The notes beneath the pieces were generated by a model. The model ran no database searches. It saw only the letters and a program-made list of their open reading frames with translations, and was not told the origin of the DNA. From Globodera rostochiensis (taxonomy: Eukaryota; Nematoda; Chromadorea; Rhabditida; Heteroderidae), in assembly GCA_018350325.1 (NCBI GenBank), contig JAEVLN010000009.1, forward strand, positions 765,388 through 829,387: a DNA stretch of 64,000 bases, read 5' to 3'. The position numbers and the translations under genes are program-made. Within the stretch, counting starts at the first letter, position 1. Each line of letters starts with the position of its first letter. This document shows positions 33,793-45,510 of the stretch, piece after piece.

Positions 33793-35605
33793 ATGTCAAT
33801 TTCAACCGAATCAACCACTGGGGACATAACTGCTGATCAGGGTAAGAAATTCTATGTATTAATATTTATTTATTAAAATCCTTTTATATAATTGCCAATA
33901 TTTACAGAAGATTTGTGGCCAACTTTGACTAATTTGGACCCAGCCGAAGAATTGCATCGTTTGCGTGCCAGAATTGCCATCTTAGAACGCCAACAATCGA
34001 TTAATTCGCCAACTTTAAGCGCAGGTTTTGATTTGGTAGCACAAAAGAGAAACGGTAAAATGAAGCAATAATTATATTTTGATAACATTTTAGAATCATT
34101 TATCTTAAATTTCACTCTCAGAAGTTGGGGTCGACACTTTGGACGACCGAAACGAAATTGAAGAAGAGATGAAAATGCAACAGGAATTGAAGGACATGAA
34201 GCAGTTGAAGGACGAATTAAAGGACATGAAGCAGTTGATGGACGAATTAAAGGACATGAAGCAGTTGAAGGACGAATTAAAGGACATGAAGCAGTTGAAG
34301 GACGAATTAAAGGACATGAAGCAGTTGAAGGACGAATTGAAGGACATGAAGCAGTTGAAGGACGAATTAAAGGACATGAAGGAGGAAATGATGAACTCGA
34401 AAGAATTGGTCGGCAAAAAACTTGAACAGATGGAGGAATGGAAAAGTTTTGCGAAACTTGAGCTTGAAAATGTGAATATATTTTCTAACAAAAACAGTCT
34501 TCTCCTTACCATGTGTTCAGGCTGCACTCCGCGCCAAGTTGGAACATCAAAAACTGTTAAATGCTCACAAGACTCTGCAGACAAAGCTGGAGGAGTATCA
34601 GAAACAACAGCAACAAAACATCTATGCAAAGATGGAGGAGTATCAGAGACAACAGCAACTGAACATAGACGCGCTGATTGAAGCACAAAAGGGGAATGGT
34701 GGTGAATTGTTGTTTAAATGACTTTCAATATACAAAATTTTTTAACTTCAAAATAATAAATCAGATAAAAAAAACTTTGGAGTTTTTTGTAAAATAATAT
34801 TTAATTCAAAATAAAAAATAAAATTATTAGGGCTAACGCTTCAAAATCGATGGAATCCCGCTGCATGTCACGACAAACTCTCGCTCATTGAGCCCGATGG
34901 ATTGATTGTCCAATGTACTGGAGACTGTTATGGTAAAATTATTGTCAAGTAAATTTAGTTAAAATGTTTTTAAACGAGATTTGGAATATTTTTTGAATCA
35001 TCTTAATTTTAGCGTGGCGCTCTGTTTTCGCTAAACGTCCAATGCCAAAAAAGAATTTAGGCATTTTTTACTACGAAGTGAAAATGTTGAGGAAAGAGGG
35101 GTAATTTTCATAAATAATTATAAAACAATTACTGTGCTTTGGGAATTTATTTTATATTTAGCTATGTTCGCATTGGACTAGCGACCAAAAAAATGCCATT
35201 GGACAAAATGGTTGGACTTTACAAAGGCTGTTACGCATACGAAAGCGATGGCACTCTTTGGGGTCACGAGATTGAGGGATGCCACCTCAATGGACGCGCT
35301 TGCATCGGGGGAAAGCGTTCGTTTAGTGTCGGCGACGTCGTCGGCTGCGGCGTCAATTTGGCAACTCGCCAAATCATTTACACAAAGAACGGACAGCGTT
35401 TGGGTGAGAAAGAAAATAAAGGGGCAATTTGAAAATGTTTTTTGATTAACTAATTAATTTTGCGTTATTTATTTGTTTATTTTTTGCAGACACTGCCAAT
35501 TTGTTTGTCGCTTTTGCCGACGAATTGTTCCCATGCGTCTCGTTGTTACGCTCTAACGCCAAAATTGAAGCAAACTTTGGACCGGACTTTAAATACAAAT
35601 TTTGA
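33793..35605 (+). CDS. SPRY-domain protein with coiled-coil repeats, array copy 2
   Basis: Exons 33793-33841, 33908-34054, 34122-34471, 34521-34701, 34831-34932, 35013-35100, 35162-35403 and 35490-35605. The translation is the same 424 residues as copy 1, with the same number of 10-residue repeats, and all splice sites are intact. The possible upstream exon lies at 33687-33728. No inactivating change is seen. Confidence 0.92.
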
Positions 35606-36135
35606 TGAAAGAAGCCCGGACAGTGAAAACGATTTTTAAAATTTGTTTTTTCTTTGTAAGGATACGGTCGATGGGATTTTAACAGTTATTAATTATACAA
35701 TTTGTTCTGAGATCGCGATTTTTGCTTTTCAATTGTTCATTTACCGCATGAAAATACTCTTTTACCCATTTTTTGTCCGATTCTTAGCCAACAAATGAGT
35801 GAATTCTCCCCAAAATAACAAATTCGAACTCCAAGTGGAGTCGATTGGTATATGATATGCGTGATTTTGAGTCTGGGAGCTCAAAGCGATATTTATTTAA
35901 AAAAATTCTTTCCAATCTCTCTTCTGCTGAGTTTCCAGCAATAGCTTACCCCCAAACCCAGGGATGTTATTAGGCCCCAGAAACGTGGAATTTCCAATTT
36001 CCATTTTTACTGCATTTCTGTTGAGCATTTTTCACAAAAATAATGAAGTGGTGGACGGGGTGAGGTTATTATACAAATCGAAATTATGATGAGAATATTA
36101 ATAAAAATGATTTCTATTCTATTGCAACAATTTAA

Positions 36136-36504
36136 TCACGGTGAAATAAAAAAGCCGCAAAAAATGTTTTCGTGTCGAAACGCTGACGATCCGACGGTCA
36201 TAGTCTGGTGAGCTTCATCGTAGAATTGGACGTCGCTTTGGCCGGAACTGGCGGCGTGATGGAAGCTGTCGTTGATGTTGTGGCCTTGGGGGTGTGCGGC
36301 CCTAAAATTATGCAAAAATAAATCTCGATCAATTTGATCAATGTGAATTACTTGACAACGCAGTTCCATCCTTTGTTGTGCAGCAGCAATTTTTGCCCCC
36401 TGCTCTTCACATTCTCGTGTCAAATGCGTGCAGTTCACGCTGTCCGGTTTGCAGTCGGAAAATTTATGCCAAGCTTGGCCTAAACGAATGAGGCCATTAA
36501 TTGA
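36136..36504 (-). CDS. Cys-containing exon of unknown function, copy 2
   Basis: Same 122-codon frame as at 29875-30243, unchanged in the four-Cys part. Confidence 0.4.
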   Translation of the reverse strand, partial: SINGLIRLGQAWHKFSDCKPDSVNCTHLTRECEEQGAKIAAAQQRMELRCQVIHIDQIDRDLFLHNFRAAHPQGHNINDSFHHAASSGQSDVQFYDEAHQTMTVGSSAFRHENIFCGFFISP

Positions 36505-36570
36505 CTTTCAAATTGCATGGGTCCGGGAATGTTGAACCAGTGTAATGATTTAAAATTGGTGTTTTCATAG

Positions 36571-36969
36571 ATTGACAATTTAGACACGGAAAATTACGGG
36601 ATTTTTGTGCAATCAACTCTGATTCAACCCAAAAATAAACACTTTCCCCCATTTACTTTGTTCCATACATTTCGCGTAAACGCATTGATTTCCTTCAACC
36701 ACGTCCAATGTGTGTTGACTGAACTTTCCGCCTACGACGTGTTTGACGCCGCATTTCAGACCTTAGGGGCATGTTTAATTATTGAAACTTTGCCGAATTT
36801 CTTTACTCTCAGCAAGATAAAGCATTCTCTCGGTAAAATTTCGTTGATCGAGATTTTGGTCGAGAAGCCCAAAAAATCTCGACGAGAATCTCAATTGTCC
36901 GGGCTCTACATAAAATCATTGGCATTTAGAATTAATTATATTATTATTAATTTAGCACTTAAATCTTAA
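36571..36969 (+). CDS. Exon-like frame of unknown function, copy 2
   Basis: Same frame as at 30310-30708, with identical translation. Confidence 0.35.
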   Translation: MDNLDTENYGIFVQSTLIQPKNKHFPPFTLFHTFRVNALISFNHVQCVLTELSAYDVFDAAFQTLGACLIIETLPNFFTLSKIKHSLGKISLIEILVEKPKKSRRESQLSGLYIKSLAFRINYIIINLALKS

Positions 36970-39900
36970 ATAAATCCATAAAAGCGATATGAGCAATTTG
37001 GATAATTTTTTGAAACTAAAATATTTAATGTTAAAAGTCCCTTTTATTAACATAAAATTGTGCGTCGGAATGTTAATGGTGATTAAGCCGAATTGACGGA
37101 GCAAATTCATTTTTTTGTAGTGCCGAACGGAAAACCGGAATTTGGGGGCCCGGTTCCGGTTTTAAATGTCCTACACCCGGGGATTTGTGCTATCCTAATT
37201 GTAAATTGGATCAAAAGACTGTTGTGGGAAGTGATCTGATCTACCAAACAAATCATTCCGAGCATTGCTATCACAAATGTTTTTCCGGCGCAATTTGTGC
37301 AAAAAATTTCTTTTTAATGTGACATTTTTGCACTAAATACACCAACAATCATCAAAAAAAATTATTTAAAATCAGATTTATAAAAGTCTTGTTGCAGCGT
37401 TTTTCCCGATGAAATTTTATTATTGAGCATGAATTTGCGTGAAGCTAAATAGGTTAAATATTTATGCACAAAGCTTTATTTATTTATGACGAGAATTGAA
37501 ACTAAATGCATTATAAAAAAATTGTAAGTTATTTGTCAAATTATTTTATCAGCGAAAGGCTACACGCCAATTTGTCAAAAGGGAATGATTAGCATAATAG
37601 TTTGAATTATTAAAAGCGAAAGTTAAAAAACAAAAATATTTAAAATATAACAAAGAACAAATCAAAATATGATAATGTGCCCGCTAAGTTTAAATTTTAT
37701 TATTATTACTGGCCTTGATAAAAATAACACAATTAATAAATGATTATTAATTCTAATTCTTTTTAAAAACAATTTGTTAATTAAATAAACTACCAAATTC
37801 AACGGATTAACAATAAGCTTATAAACAAAATGAAAAAGAGTTTTGAATTCTTATACTTTTACCCATGCCTAAGCCTTTATCTGATAGCTTTTCAAATCAG
37901 CCATCATCAGCTCTGTTTTTATTACGCTAATTTATTGTTTGCATAGAAAAAAACATTTCTTAAAATACAGTAACGAACAAAAAATTGTCTAAAAATATTA
38001 TTTGAAAACTAAATTTTAAATGGTTTCATTAATGTCAAAAATGATATAAATCAATAAACATAATTGAATATTTATTATAACAATCAAACAAATAAATGCA
38101 ATTTTATATGCGAGAAAACAGATGTTATTAACTTTTCCCATATTCAGATTGAATTAATTACCCAAGTTTGGGATAACCGCACGGGAAATTTAATTTAATT
38201 AATTTTCATCGTTTAAAATTTTAAATTAAAAAAATCGATTAATTTTAATTTGGATCGACTTATTTATTAATATAACTCGTTAAAAAATTTTAAAAAAAAG
38301 ATTGAACATATTTTATAATAATTTAACTTGATTATTAATAATCACCCAAATGACTGACAAAGTTGCTGCTCACTCATCATAGCCGATGCTTTTGAATTGT
38401 TGAGTCGAATTGTTAAGAAAATGCCTCCTAAATTTCATTGCGATTTGGTAAATTTTTTAAAGTGCTCAGTGAACAAAAAAGCGAAATTTTAGGATTAAAA
38501 TCAAGGTTGCCATTTGATCTCATTTATAGATTTGTCCTTTTCAGGTATTCGTCCTTTTTTTTTGAATTTTCAGAGGATTTTATTTTATCTATTATGCAAA
38601 ATAAGAAGTTTCAAAGCGAATTTACTAATTAATATTTAAATCTAGCCCGCTTTAAACGAAAAATTGGGCAAAATTCTGCCGTTTTTGGACTAATAATTAA
38701 CCCCTAAGTCAGGACATCGAAGCTACTGACAGAAACGGTCTCACCGGAATTTTTTATAAGAAATATTCTGAAATTATCAGGGTTACATATCAGATCTGAG
38801 GTTTAGAGTGCCAAAACAAGAGAAAAATGTTTTCAACAAAAATTTCCGGAGGTGGATCGACGTTTTAAAATTAACTCAAAAAATATTTCGGTAAAATTTT
38901 AAACATTCATGCACCGACAATTAAAAATAACTAAAAATACAACATTTGAACTTTATCGGTGAATATACTAAATGAGAGACATAAATGAGGCTTTTGGAAA
39001 AAATCTGTGAACCATGGATAAAATAGCGAGATCTTCGGCCCGCAATTACAGACCGGCGGTTCGGTTTGGATAAGCAAAAGGCTTCTGTTCGGCTCAAAGA
39101 ATTCGATGTCTATTCAAATATTTTTGCAATAATTATGCTAAATTGCCAATTTTTGGGTGCCACTGTCCAATTGTCCGGACTCCCTATGGGGGGGGGGGGA
39201 GAGGTCACTCACTCACTGTTAGAGAAAACCGTTGTATTATCTCGCTTCTCACTCTTTTTCTCTAGCATACAAGTGTTCTTTTCGTTTGGCGTTCTTTTTC
39301 ACCCGACGCAACAAAAAATAAATGAGCAATTTTCCTATTCTCGGCGGGCCTGTAGGTACCTGATAGTGATGGATGTGCTCTCTGGTCACCTTTTTAAAAA
39401 CCAACAGAATTCTGGTGCCCAAAATGACCAGAAATTCTGATAAATCAGCACATCCCTGGTCCGCACCCCCCCCCCCCCCCATTCTTGAAAATGTTTGATT
39501 CAAATCTCTCAACAATAACAGACTAAATTGATATGGAATGTAAAATTTTGCAGTATGTTACTACAGATTTTGCGCGTAAATATTTCTTTAAGATTGATAA
39601 AATTGTTAATTTTTACAGTAATTATTGGTAAGAATCGTAAATTTCGATTTGGTTTGGTTAACCGAAAAATTTTAGTTCGGATAAATTCCCATGAACCAAC
39701 AACACTAATTCTGGGTCAACATTTTGGTGAAAGCAAATAAAACATTCTTATCGATAATTAAGATTAATTCCCCAAAAGTGAATGTCTCCCCCGTTTTTGG
39801 GTCAACATTTGCCCAAAGTGACGTCCATTCAAATATTTATAAGATAATCTCCCAACTTTCAGTCATTAAATATTTAAGTGCATTCAAAATGGTTTAATAA

Positions 39901-40054
39901 ATATTCATATTTTTTAACTTGTTTATTTTAGAAATTAAAATCTTAGAAATGTTCGCTAATTTTAAGCAAAAAATTCTTTGTTTTGTTTTGGTTTCATGTT
40001 TTCCAATAAATAATTAATTAAAATCAATTTTATAAGATTTTTTAGCAAATAAAC

Positions 40055-41867
40055 ATGTCAATTTCAACCGAATCAACCACTGGGGACATAACTGCTGATC
40101 AGGGTAAGAAATTCTATGTATTAATATTTATTTATTAAAATCCTTTTATATAATTGCCAATATTTACAGAAGATTTGTGGCCAACTTTGACTAATTTGGA
40201 CCCAGCCGAAGAATTGCATCGTTTGCGTGCCAGAATTGCCATCTTAGAACGCCAACAATCGATTAATTCGCCAACTTTAAGCGCAGGTTTTGATTTGGTA
40301 GCACAAAAGAGAAACGGTAAAATGAAGCAATAATTATATTTTGATAACATTTTAGAATCATTTATCTTAAATTTCACTCTCAGAAGTTGGGGTCGACACT
40401 TTGGACGACCGAAACGAAATTGAAGAAGAGATGAAAATGCAACAGGAATTGAAGGACATGAAGCAGTTGAAGGACGAATTAAAGGACATGAAGCAGTTGA
40501 TGGACGAATTAAAGGACATGAAGCAGTTGAAGGACGAATTAAAGGACATGAAGCAGTTGAAGGACGAATTAAAGGACATGAAGCAGTTGAAGGACGAATT
40601 GAAGGACATGAAGCAGTTGAAGGACGAATTAAAGGACATGAAGGAGGAAATGATGAACTCGAAAGAATTGGTCGGCAAAAAACTTGAACAGATGGAGGAA
40701 TGGAAAAGTTTTGCGAAACTTGAGCTTGAAAATGTGAATATATTTTCTAACAAAAACAGTCTTCTCCTTACCATGTGTTCAGGCTGCACTCCGCGCCAAG
40801 TTGGAACATCAAAAACTGTTAAATGCTCACAAGACTCTGCAGACAAAGCTGGAGGAGTATCAGAAACAACAGCAACAAAACATCTATGCAAAGATGGAGG
40901 AGTATCAGAGACAACAGCAACTGAACATAGACGCGCTGATTGAAGCACAAAAGGGGAATGGTGGTGAATTGTTGTTTAAATGACTTTCAATATACAAAAT
41001 TTTTTAACTTCAAAATAATAAATCAGATAAAAAAAACTTTGGAGTTTTTTGTAAAATAATATTTAATTCAAAATAAAAAATAAAATTATTAGGGCTAACG
41101 CTTCAAAATCGATGGAATCCCGCTGCATGTCACGACAAACTCTCGCTCATTGAGCCCGATGGATTGATTGTCCAATGTACTGGAGACTGTTATGGTAAAA
41201 TTATTGTCAAGTAAATTTAGTTAAAATGTTTTTAAACGAGATTTGGAATATTTTTTGAATCATCTTAATTTTAGCGTGGCGCTCTGTTTTCGCTAAACGT
41301 CCAATGCCAAAAAAGAATTTAGGCATTTTTTACTACGAAGTGAAAATGTTGAGGAAAGAGGGGTAATTTTCATAAATAATTATAAAACAATTACTGTGCT
41401 TTGGGAATTTATTTTATATTTAGCTATGTTCGCATTGGACTAGCGACCAAAAAAATGCCATTGGACAAAATGGTTGGACTTTACAAAGGCTGTTACGCAT
41501 ACGAAAGCGATGGCACTCTTTGGGGTCACGAGATTGAGGGATGCCACCTCAATGGACGCGCTTGCATCGGGGGAAAGCGTTCGTTTAGTGTCGGCGACGT
41601 CGTCGGCTGCGGCGTCAATTTGGCAACTCGCCAAATCATTTACACAAAGAACGGACAGCGTTTGGGTGAGAAAGAAAATAAAGGGGCAATTTGAAAATGT
41701 TTTTTGATTAACTAATTAATTTTGCGTTATTTATTTGTTTATTTTTTGCAGACACTGCCAATTTGTTTGTCGCTTTTGCCGACGAATTGTTCCCATGCGT
41801 CTCGTTGTTACGCTCTAACGCCAAAATTGAAGCAAACTTTGGACCGGACTTTAAATACAAATTTTGA
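40055..41867 (+). CDS. SPRY-domain protein with coiled-coil repeats, array copy 3
   Basis: Exons 40055-40103, 40170-40316, 40384-40733, 40783-40963, 41093-41194, 41275-41362, 41424-41665 and 41752-41867. Same 424-residue product as copy 1. The possible upstream exon lies at 39949-39990. It is intact. Confidence 0.92.
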
Positions 41868-42396
41868 TGAAAGAAGCCCGGACAGTGAAAACGATTTTTA
41901 AAATTTGTTTTTTCTTTGTAAGGATACGGTCGATGGGATTTTAACAGTTATTAATTATACAATTTGTTCTGAGATCGCGATTTTTGCTTTTCAATTGTTC
42001 ATTTACCGCATGAAAATACTCTTTTACCCATTTTTTGTCCGATTCTTAGCCAACAAATGAGTGAATTCTCCCCAAAATAACAAATTCGAACTCCAAGTGG
42101 AGTCGATTGGTATATGATATGCGTGATTTTGAGTCTGGGAGCTCAAAGCGATATTTATTTAAAAAAATTCTTTCCAATCTCTCTTCTGCTGAGTTTCCAG
42201 CAATAGCTTACCCCAAACCCAGGGATGTTATTAGGCCCCAGAAACGTGGAATTTCCAATTTCCATTTTTACTGCATTTCTGTTGAGCATTTTTCACAAAA
42301 ATAATGAAGTGGTGGACGGGGTGAGGTTATTATACAAATCGAAATTATGATGAGAATATTAATAAAAATGATTTCTATTCTATTGCAACAATTTAA

Positions 42397-42765
42397 TCAC
42401 GGTGAAATAAAAAAGCCGCAAAAAATGTTTTCGTGTCGAAACGCTGACGATCCGACGGTCATAGTCTGGTGAGCTTCATCGTAGAATTGGACGTCGCTTT
42501 GGCCGGAACTGGCGGCGTGATGGAAGCTGTCGTTGATGTTGTGGCCTTGGGGGTGTGCGGCCCTAAAATTATGCAAAAATAAATCTCGATCAATTTGATC
42601 AATGTGAATTACTTGACAACGCAGTTCCATCCTTTGTTGTGCAGCAGCAATTTTTGCCCCCTGCTCTTCACATTCTCGTGTCAAATGCGTGCAGTTCACG
42701 CTGTCCGGTTTGCAGTCGGAAAATTTATGCCAAGCTTGGCCTAAACGAATGAGGCCATTAATTGA
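42397..42765 (-). CDS. Cys-containing exon of unknown function, copy 3
   Basis: Same frame as at 29875-30243. Confidence 0.4.
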   Translation of the reverse strand, partial: SINGLIRLGQAWHKFSDCKPDSVNCTHLTRECEEQGAKIAAAQQRMELRCQVIHIDQIDRDLFLHNFRAAHPQGHNINDSFHHAASSGQSDVQFYDEAHQTMTVGSSAFRHENIFCGFFISP

Positions 42766-42831
42766 CTTTCAAATTGCATGGGTCCGGGAATGTTGAACCA
42801 GTGTAATGATTTAAAATTGGTGTTTTCATAG

Positions 42832-43230
42832 ATTGACAATTTAGACACGGAAAATTACGGGATTTTTGTGCAATCAACTCTGATTCAACCCAAAAATAAA
42901 CACTTTCCCCCATTTACTTTGTTCCATACATTTCGCGTAAACGCATTGATTTCCTTCAACCACGTCCAATGTGTGTTGACTGAACTTTCCGCCTACGACG
43001 TGTTTGACGCCGCATTTCAGACCTTAGGGGCATGTTTAATTATTGAAACTTTGCCGAATTTCTTTACTCTCAGCAAGATAAAGCATTCTCTCGGTAAAAT
43101 TTCGTTGATCGAGATTTTGGTCGAGAAGCCCAAAAAATCTCGACGAGAATCTCAATTGTCCGGGCTCTACATAAAATCATTGGCATTTAGAATTAATTAT
43201 ATTATTATTAATTTAGCACTTAAATCTTAA
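42832..43230 (+). CDS. Exon-like frame of unknown function, copy 3
   Basis: Same frame as at 30310-30708. Confidence 0.35.
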   Translation: MDNLDTENYGIFVQSTLIQPKNKHFPPFTLFHTFRVNALISFNHVQCVLTELSAYDVFDAAFQTLGACLIIETLPNFFTLSKIKHSLGKISLIEILVEKPKKSRRESQLSGLYIKSLAFRINYIIINLALKS

Positions 43231-44141
43231 ATAAATCCATAAAAGCGATATGAGCAATTTGGATAATTTTTTGAAACTAAAATATTTAATGTTAAAAGTC
43301 CCTTTTATTAACATAAAATTGTGCGTCGGAATGTTAATGGTGATTAAGCCGAATTGACGGAGCAAATTCATTTGATTTATCAAACGGTTGGGACACGTCA
43401 TAAAAATGGAAAAAGATGTGAAAACGAAAAAAGTATAATCGAATAAAAAAGTTTGGCAAAATTTCTATGAAGCAAATAGAGAATTTAGTAAATATGGATT
43501 TGATTGAAATTGCCACAATTCTTTCCACAATTGTTGGCACATGTTTTTACCAAAACTATTCGCGTACAAAACTAGATATGATCTTTTGGGAAATAACTAG
43601 TTATCGGGATTCCAGGGCATTTTTGGTCGGATTTCCGAGAATTCGGGTCGAGAAATATTTGGAAAACCAGACTTATTGGTGAAATCCGTTAATTATTGTG
43701 AATATTACAACAAAAAAAAATTTGGCGCCATAGTTTTGGATCAGTTTGCCAGGCAATAATCCTTGAAATTTAAAAAAAACAAAGAAAGCTGAAAATTTTG
43801 TAGTTTTTTAAAATTACTGATAGTGTGGAGTGTAGCGATTCTCACTTTCTTTGAAATTTGAAGAATATGAAGCCAGCCAGAGAAGCGAAGTAACATTGAA
43901 ATTTGATTAATTATTTTGGCAACTCAATTTACAAAAAAACATCGTCATTATGATATAAAAATTAATGATAAAATTTGCAATTTTATAAAAAAATTAATAA
44001 ATGAAGGAAAATTAAATTTAAATTTAATATTCATCACCACACATTTAACCCCCTGAAACGGAATCAGAATAAATATTCGACGCATTTGTGAAAGAAACTG
44101 GATTCCTTTTATAAAACATCGTCTTTAGCAGCAAATTTAAA

Positions 44142-44378
44142 ATGGAGAGTGAAGAAATGCCAGAAGAGTTCCTTTCCGACCCCGAAGACGACACGGAAGA
44201 CGACGGAGCAGAAAGAGATGCAGGAAGAAAGCCAAAAAGAGAACGTCACGCCAATGAGATGAAGTCGTTCGAACGAGAATACTCGCCATTCCGCAAAGAT
44301 AGAGAATTTCTTGAATTCTCAATTTTCCAGAAGTGCGAGCAGTACAGATCTCGAATGAAGGTCAACTTGACCTTTTAA
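44142..44378 (+). CDS. Small acidic protein or first exon, copy A
   Basis: The ATG follows a CTTTAG acceptor by 12 bases, a good trans-splice context. The product has a strongly acidic start (MESEEMPEEFLSDPEDDTED) followed by a basic stretch (GRKPKRERH), 78 residues in all. A GTCAAC donor after RSRMK (near 44359) could lead to a downstream exon; near 44417 the DNA reads SWRYIKECWEFIGQLAHLG in one frame, but the join is not proven. No family recognised; the composition suggests a nuclear protein. Confidence 0.4.
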   Translation: MESEEMPEEFLSDPEDDTEDDGAERDAGRKPKRERHANEMKSFEREYSPFRKDREFLEFSIFQKCEQYRSRMKVNLTF

Positions 44379-44544
44379 ATAACCCCTAGAGAAAGTGTCT
44401 CTCCCTGCAGTAGATCTTGGCGTTACATAAAGGAGTGTTGGGAATTCATTGGGCAGCTGGCACACTTAGGACATGTAATGTGACGGTTCGGAGACTTCAC
44501 GCCCATGGACTTGCTTCGCCCTCATACCACTCTGACAATCTAAT

Positions 44545-44935
44545 CACTCCTCCCCCAACACCATTTTCTGCTGCAGAGCCCTCCCCCCTCCCCCCCCCCC
44601 CCCCCCCCCAACTTTCTGATCACTTCTCCCCCAACACCATTTTCCGTTAGAGACCCCCCCCCCCACCTCACTTTCTGATCACTTCTCCCCCAAATCATTT
44701 TCCGTTAGAGACCCCCCCCCTCCCGACTTTCTGATCACTTCTCGCCACCCCCATTTTCTGCTTCAGACCCCGCCCCCTACTTTCTGATCACTTCTCAACA
44801 CACCACCATTTTCTGCTGCAGACGCCCCCCCCCCAACTTTCTGATCACTTCTCCCCCAACATCATTTTCCGCTAGAGCCCCCCGCCCCCACTTTCGGCTC
44901 ATTCTCACCTCTTACCTCCATTTCGACCATTTCTG
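44545..44935. repeat. C-rich minisatellite, unit 3
   Basis: Six to seven imperfect units of about 55-65 bases, each with an ACTTTCTGATCACTTCTC core, a CCATTTTCYGYTRGAGA-like core and a C-run of variable length. The runs of 10-20 C are likely points of assembly uncertainty. Confidence 0.85.
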
Positions 44936-45319
44936 AATCCCGAACTCAAATTCGAACAATTTTTCGAAAATTCAAAAAATTTCAAAAATCAATTTTCGTC
45001 TTAAAATTGTTCTAAAGCAAGAATTCGGTCGTTACTTGCCTTTTCGTTGTTATTTCGTGCTTTTTAATTATTTTGAAAAAACAGTGAATCTGAAAAACAA
45101 TTAAATTCAACAATGTCCGAATTCGGGTTCGGGGTTCGCCATTTACAATATCCGAGCTTGGGTTCGTGTACTACGCATATTTTTACCCCTGAAAATATGC
45201 ATTTCAAAATTTTTAAATAAAAAAAAAACATTCATCCGGGACCGCATGCAGCCTATTAGCATAAGCTTCACGACCAAAGGCCTCCGTACGTTTCCTAATT
45301 ACCCAACAGAAGCAAAACG

Positions 45320-45510
45320 TGAGCGCCCAAACGTGAGCGTCCAAACGTACCCGGCGCCCAACCGTGAGCGCCCAAACGTGAGCGTCCAAACGTACCCGGC
45401 GCCCAACCGTGAGCGCCCAAACGTGAGCGTCCAAACGTACCCGGCGCCCAACCGTGAGCGCCCAATCGTGAGCGCCCAAACGTACCCGGCGCCCAAACGT
45501 GAGCGCCCAA
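45320..45510. repeat. 45-base minisatellite, about 4.3 copies, unit 3
   Basis: Tandem 45-mer containing GTGAGCGCCCAAACGTGAGC and CGTACCCGGCGCCCAAC. The length is a multiple of three and stop-free in several frames, which creates long artificial reading frames on both strands (a 15-residue repeat RERPNVSVQTYPAPN on plus). Unit 4 carries one extra copy. Confidence 0.9.

Larger units (their letters stand above)
31075..37334. repeat. Tandem array unit 2 (6.26 kb, short form)
   Basis: Nearly identical to unit 1. Visible differences are single-base changes in homopolymers (for example the C-run near 33204-33219, one A fewer near 31778, one C more near 35951). It has the same junction lacking the 2.6 kb segment (near 37108-37116). 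Confidence 0.95.
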
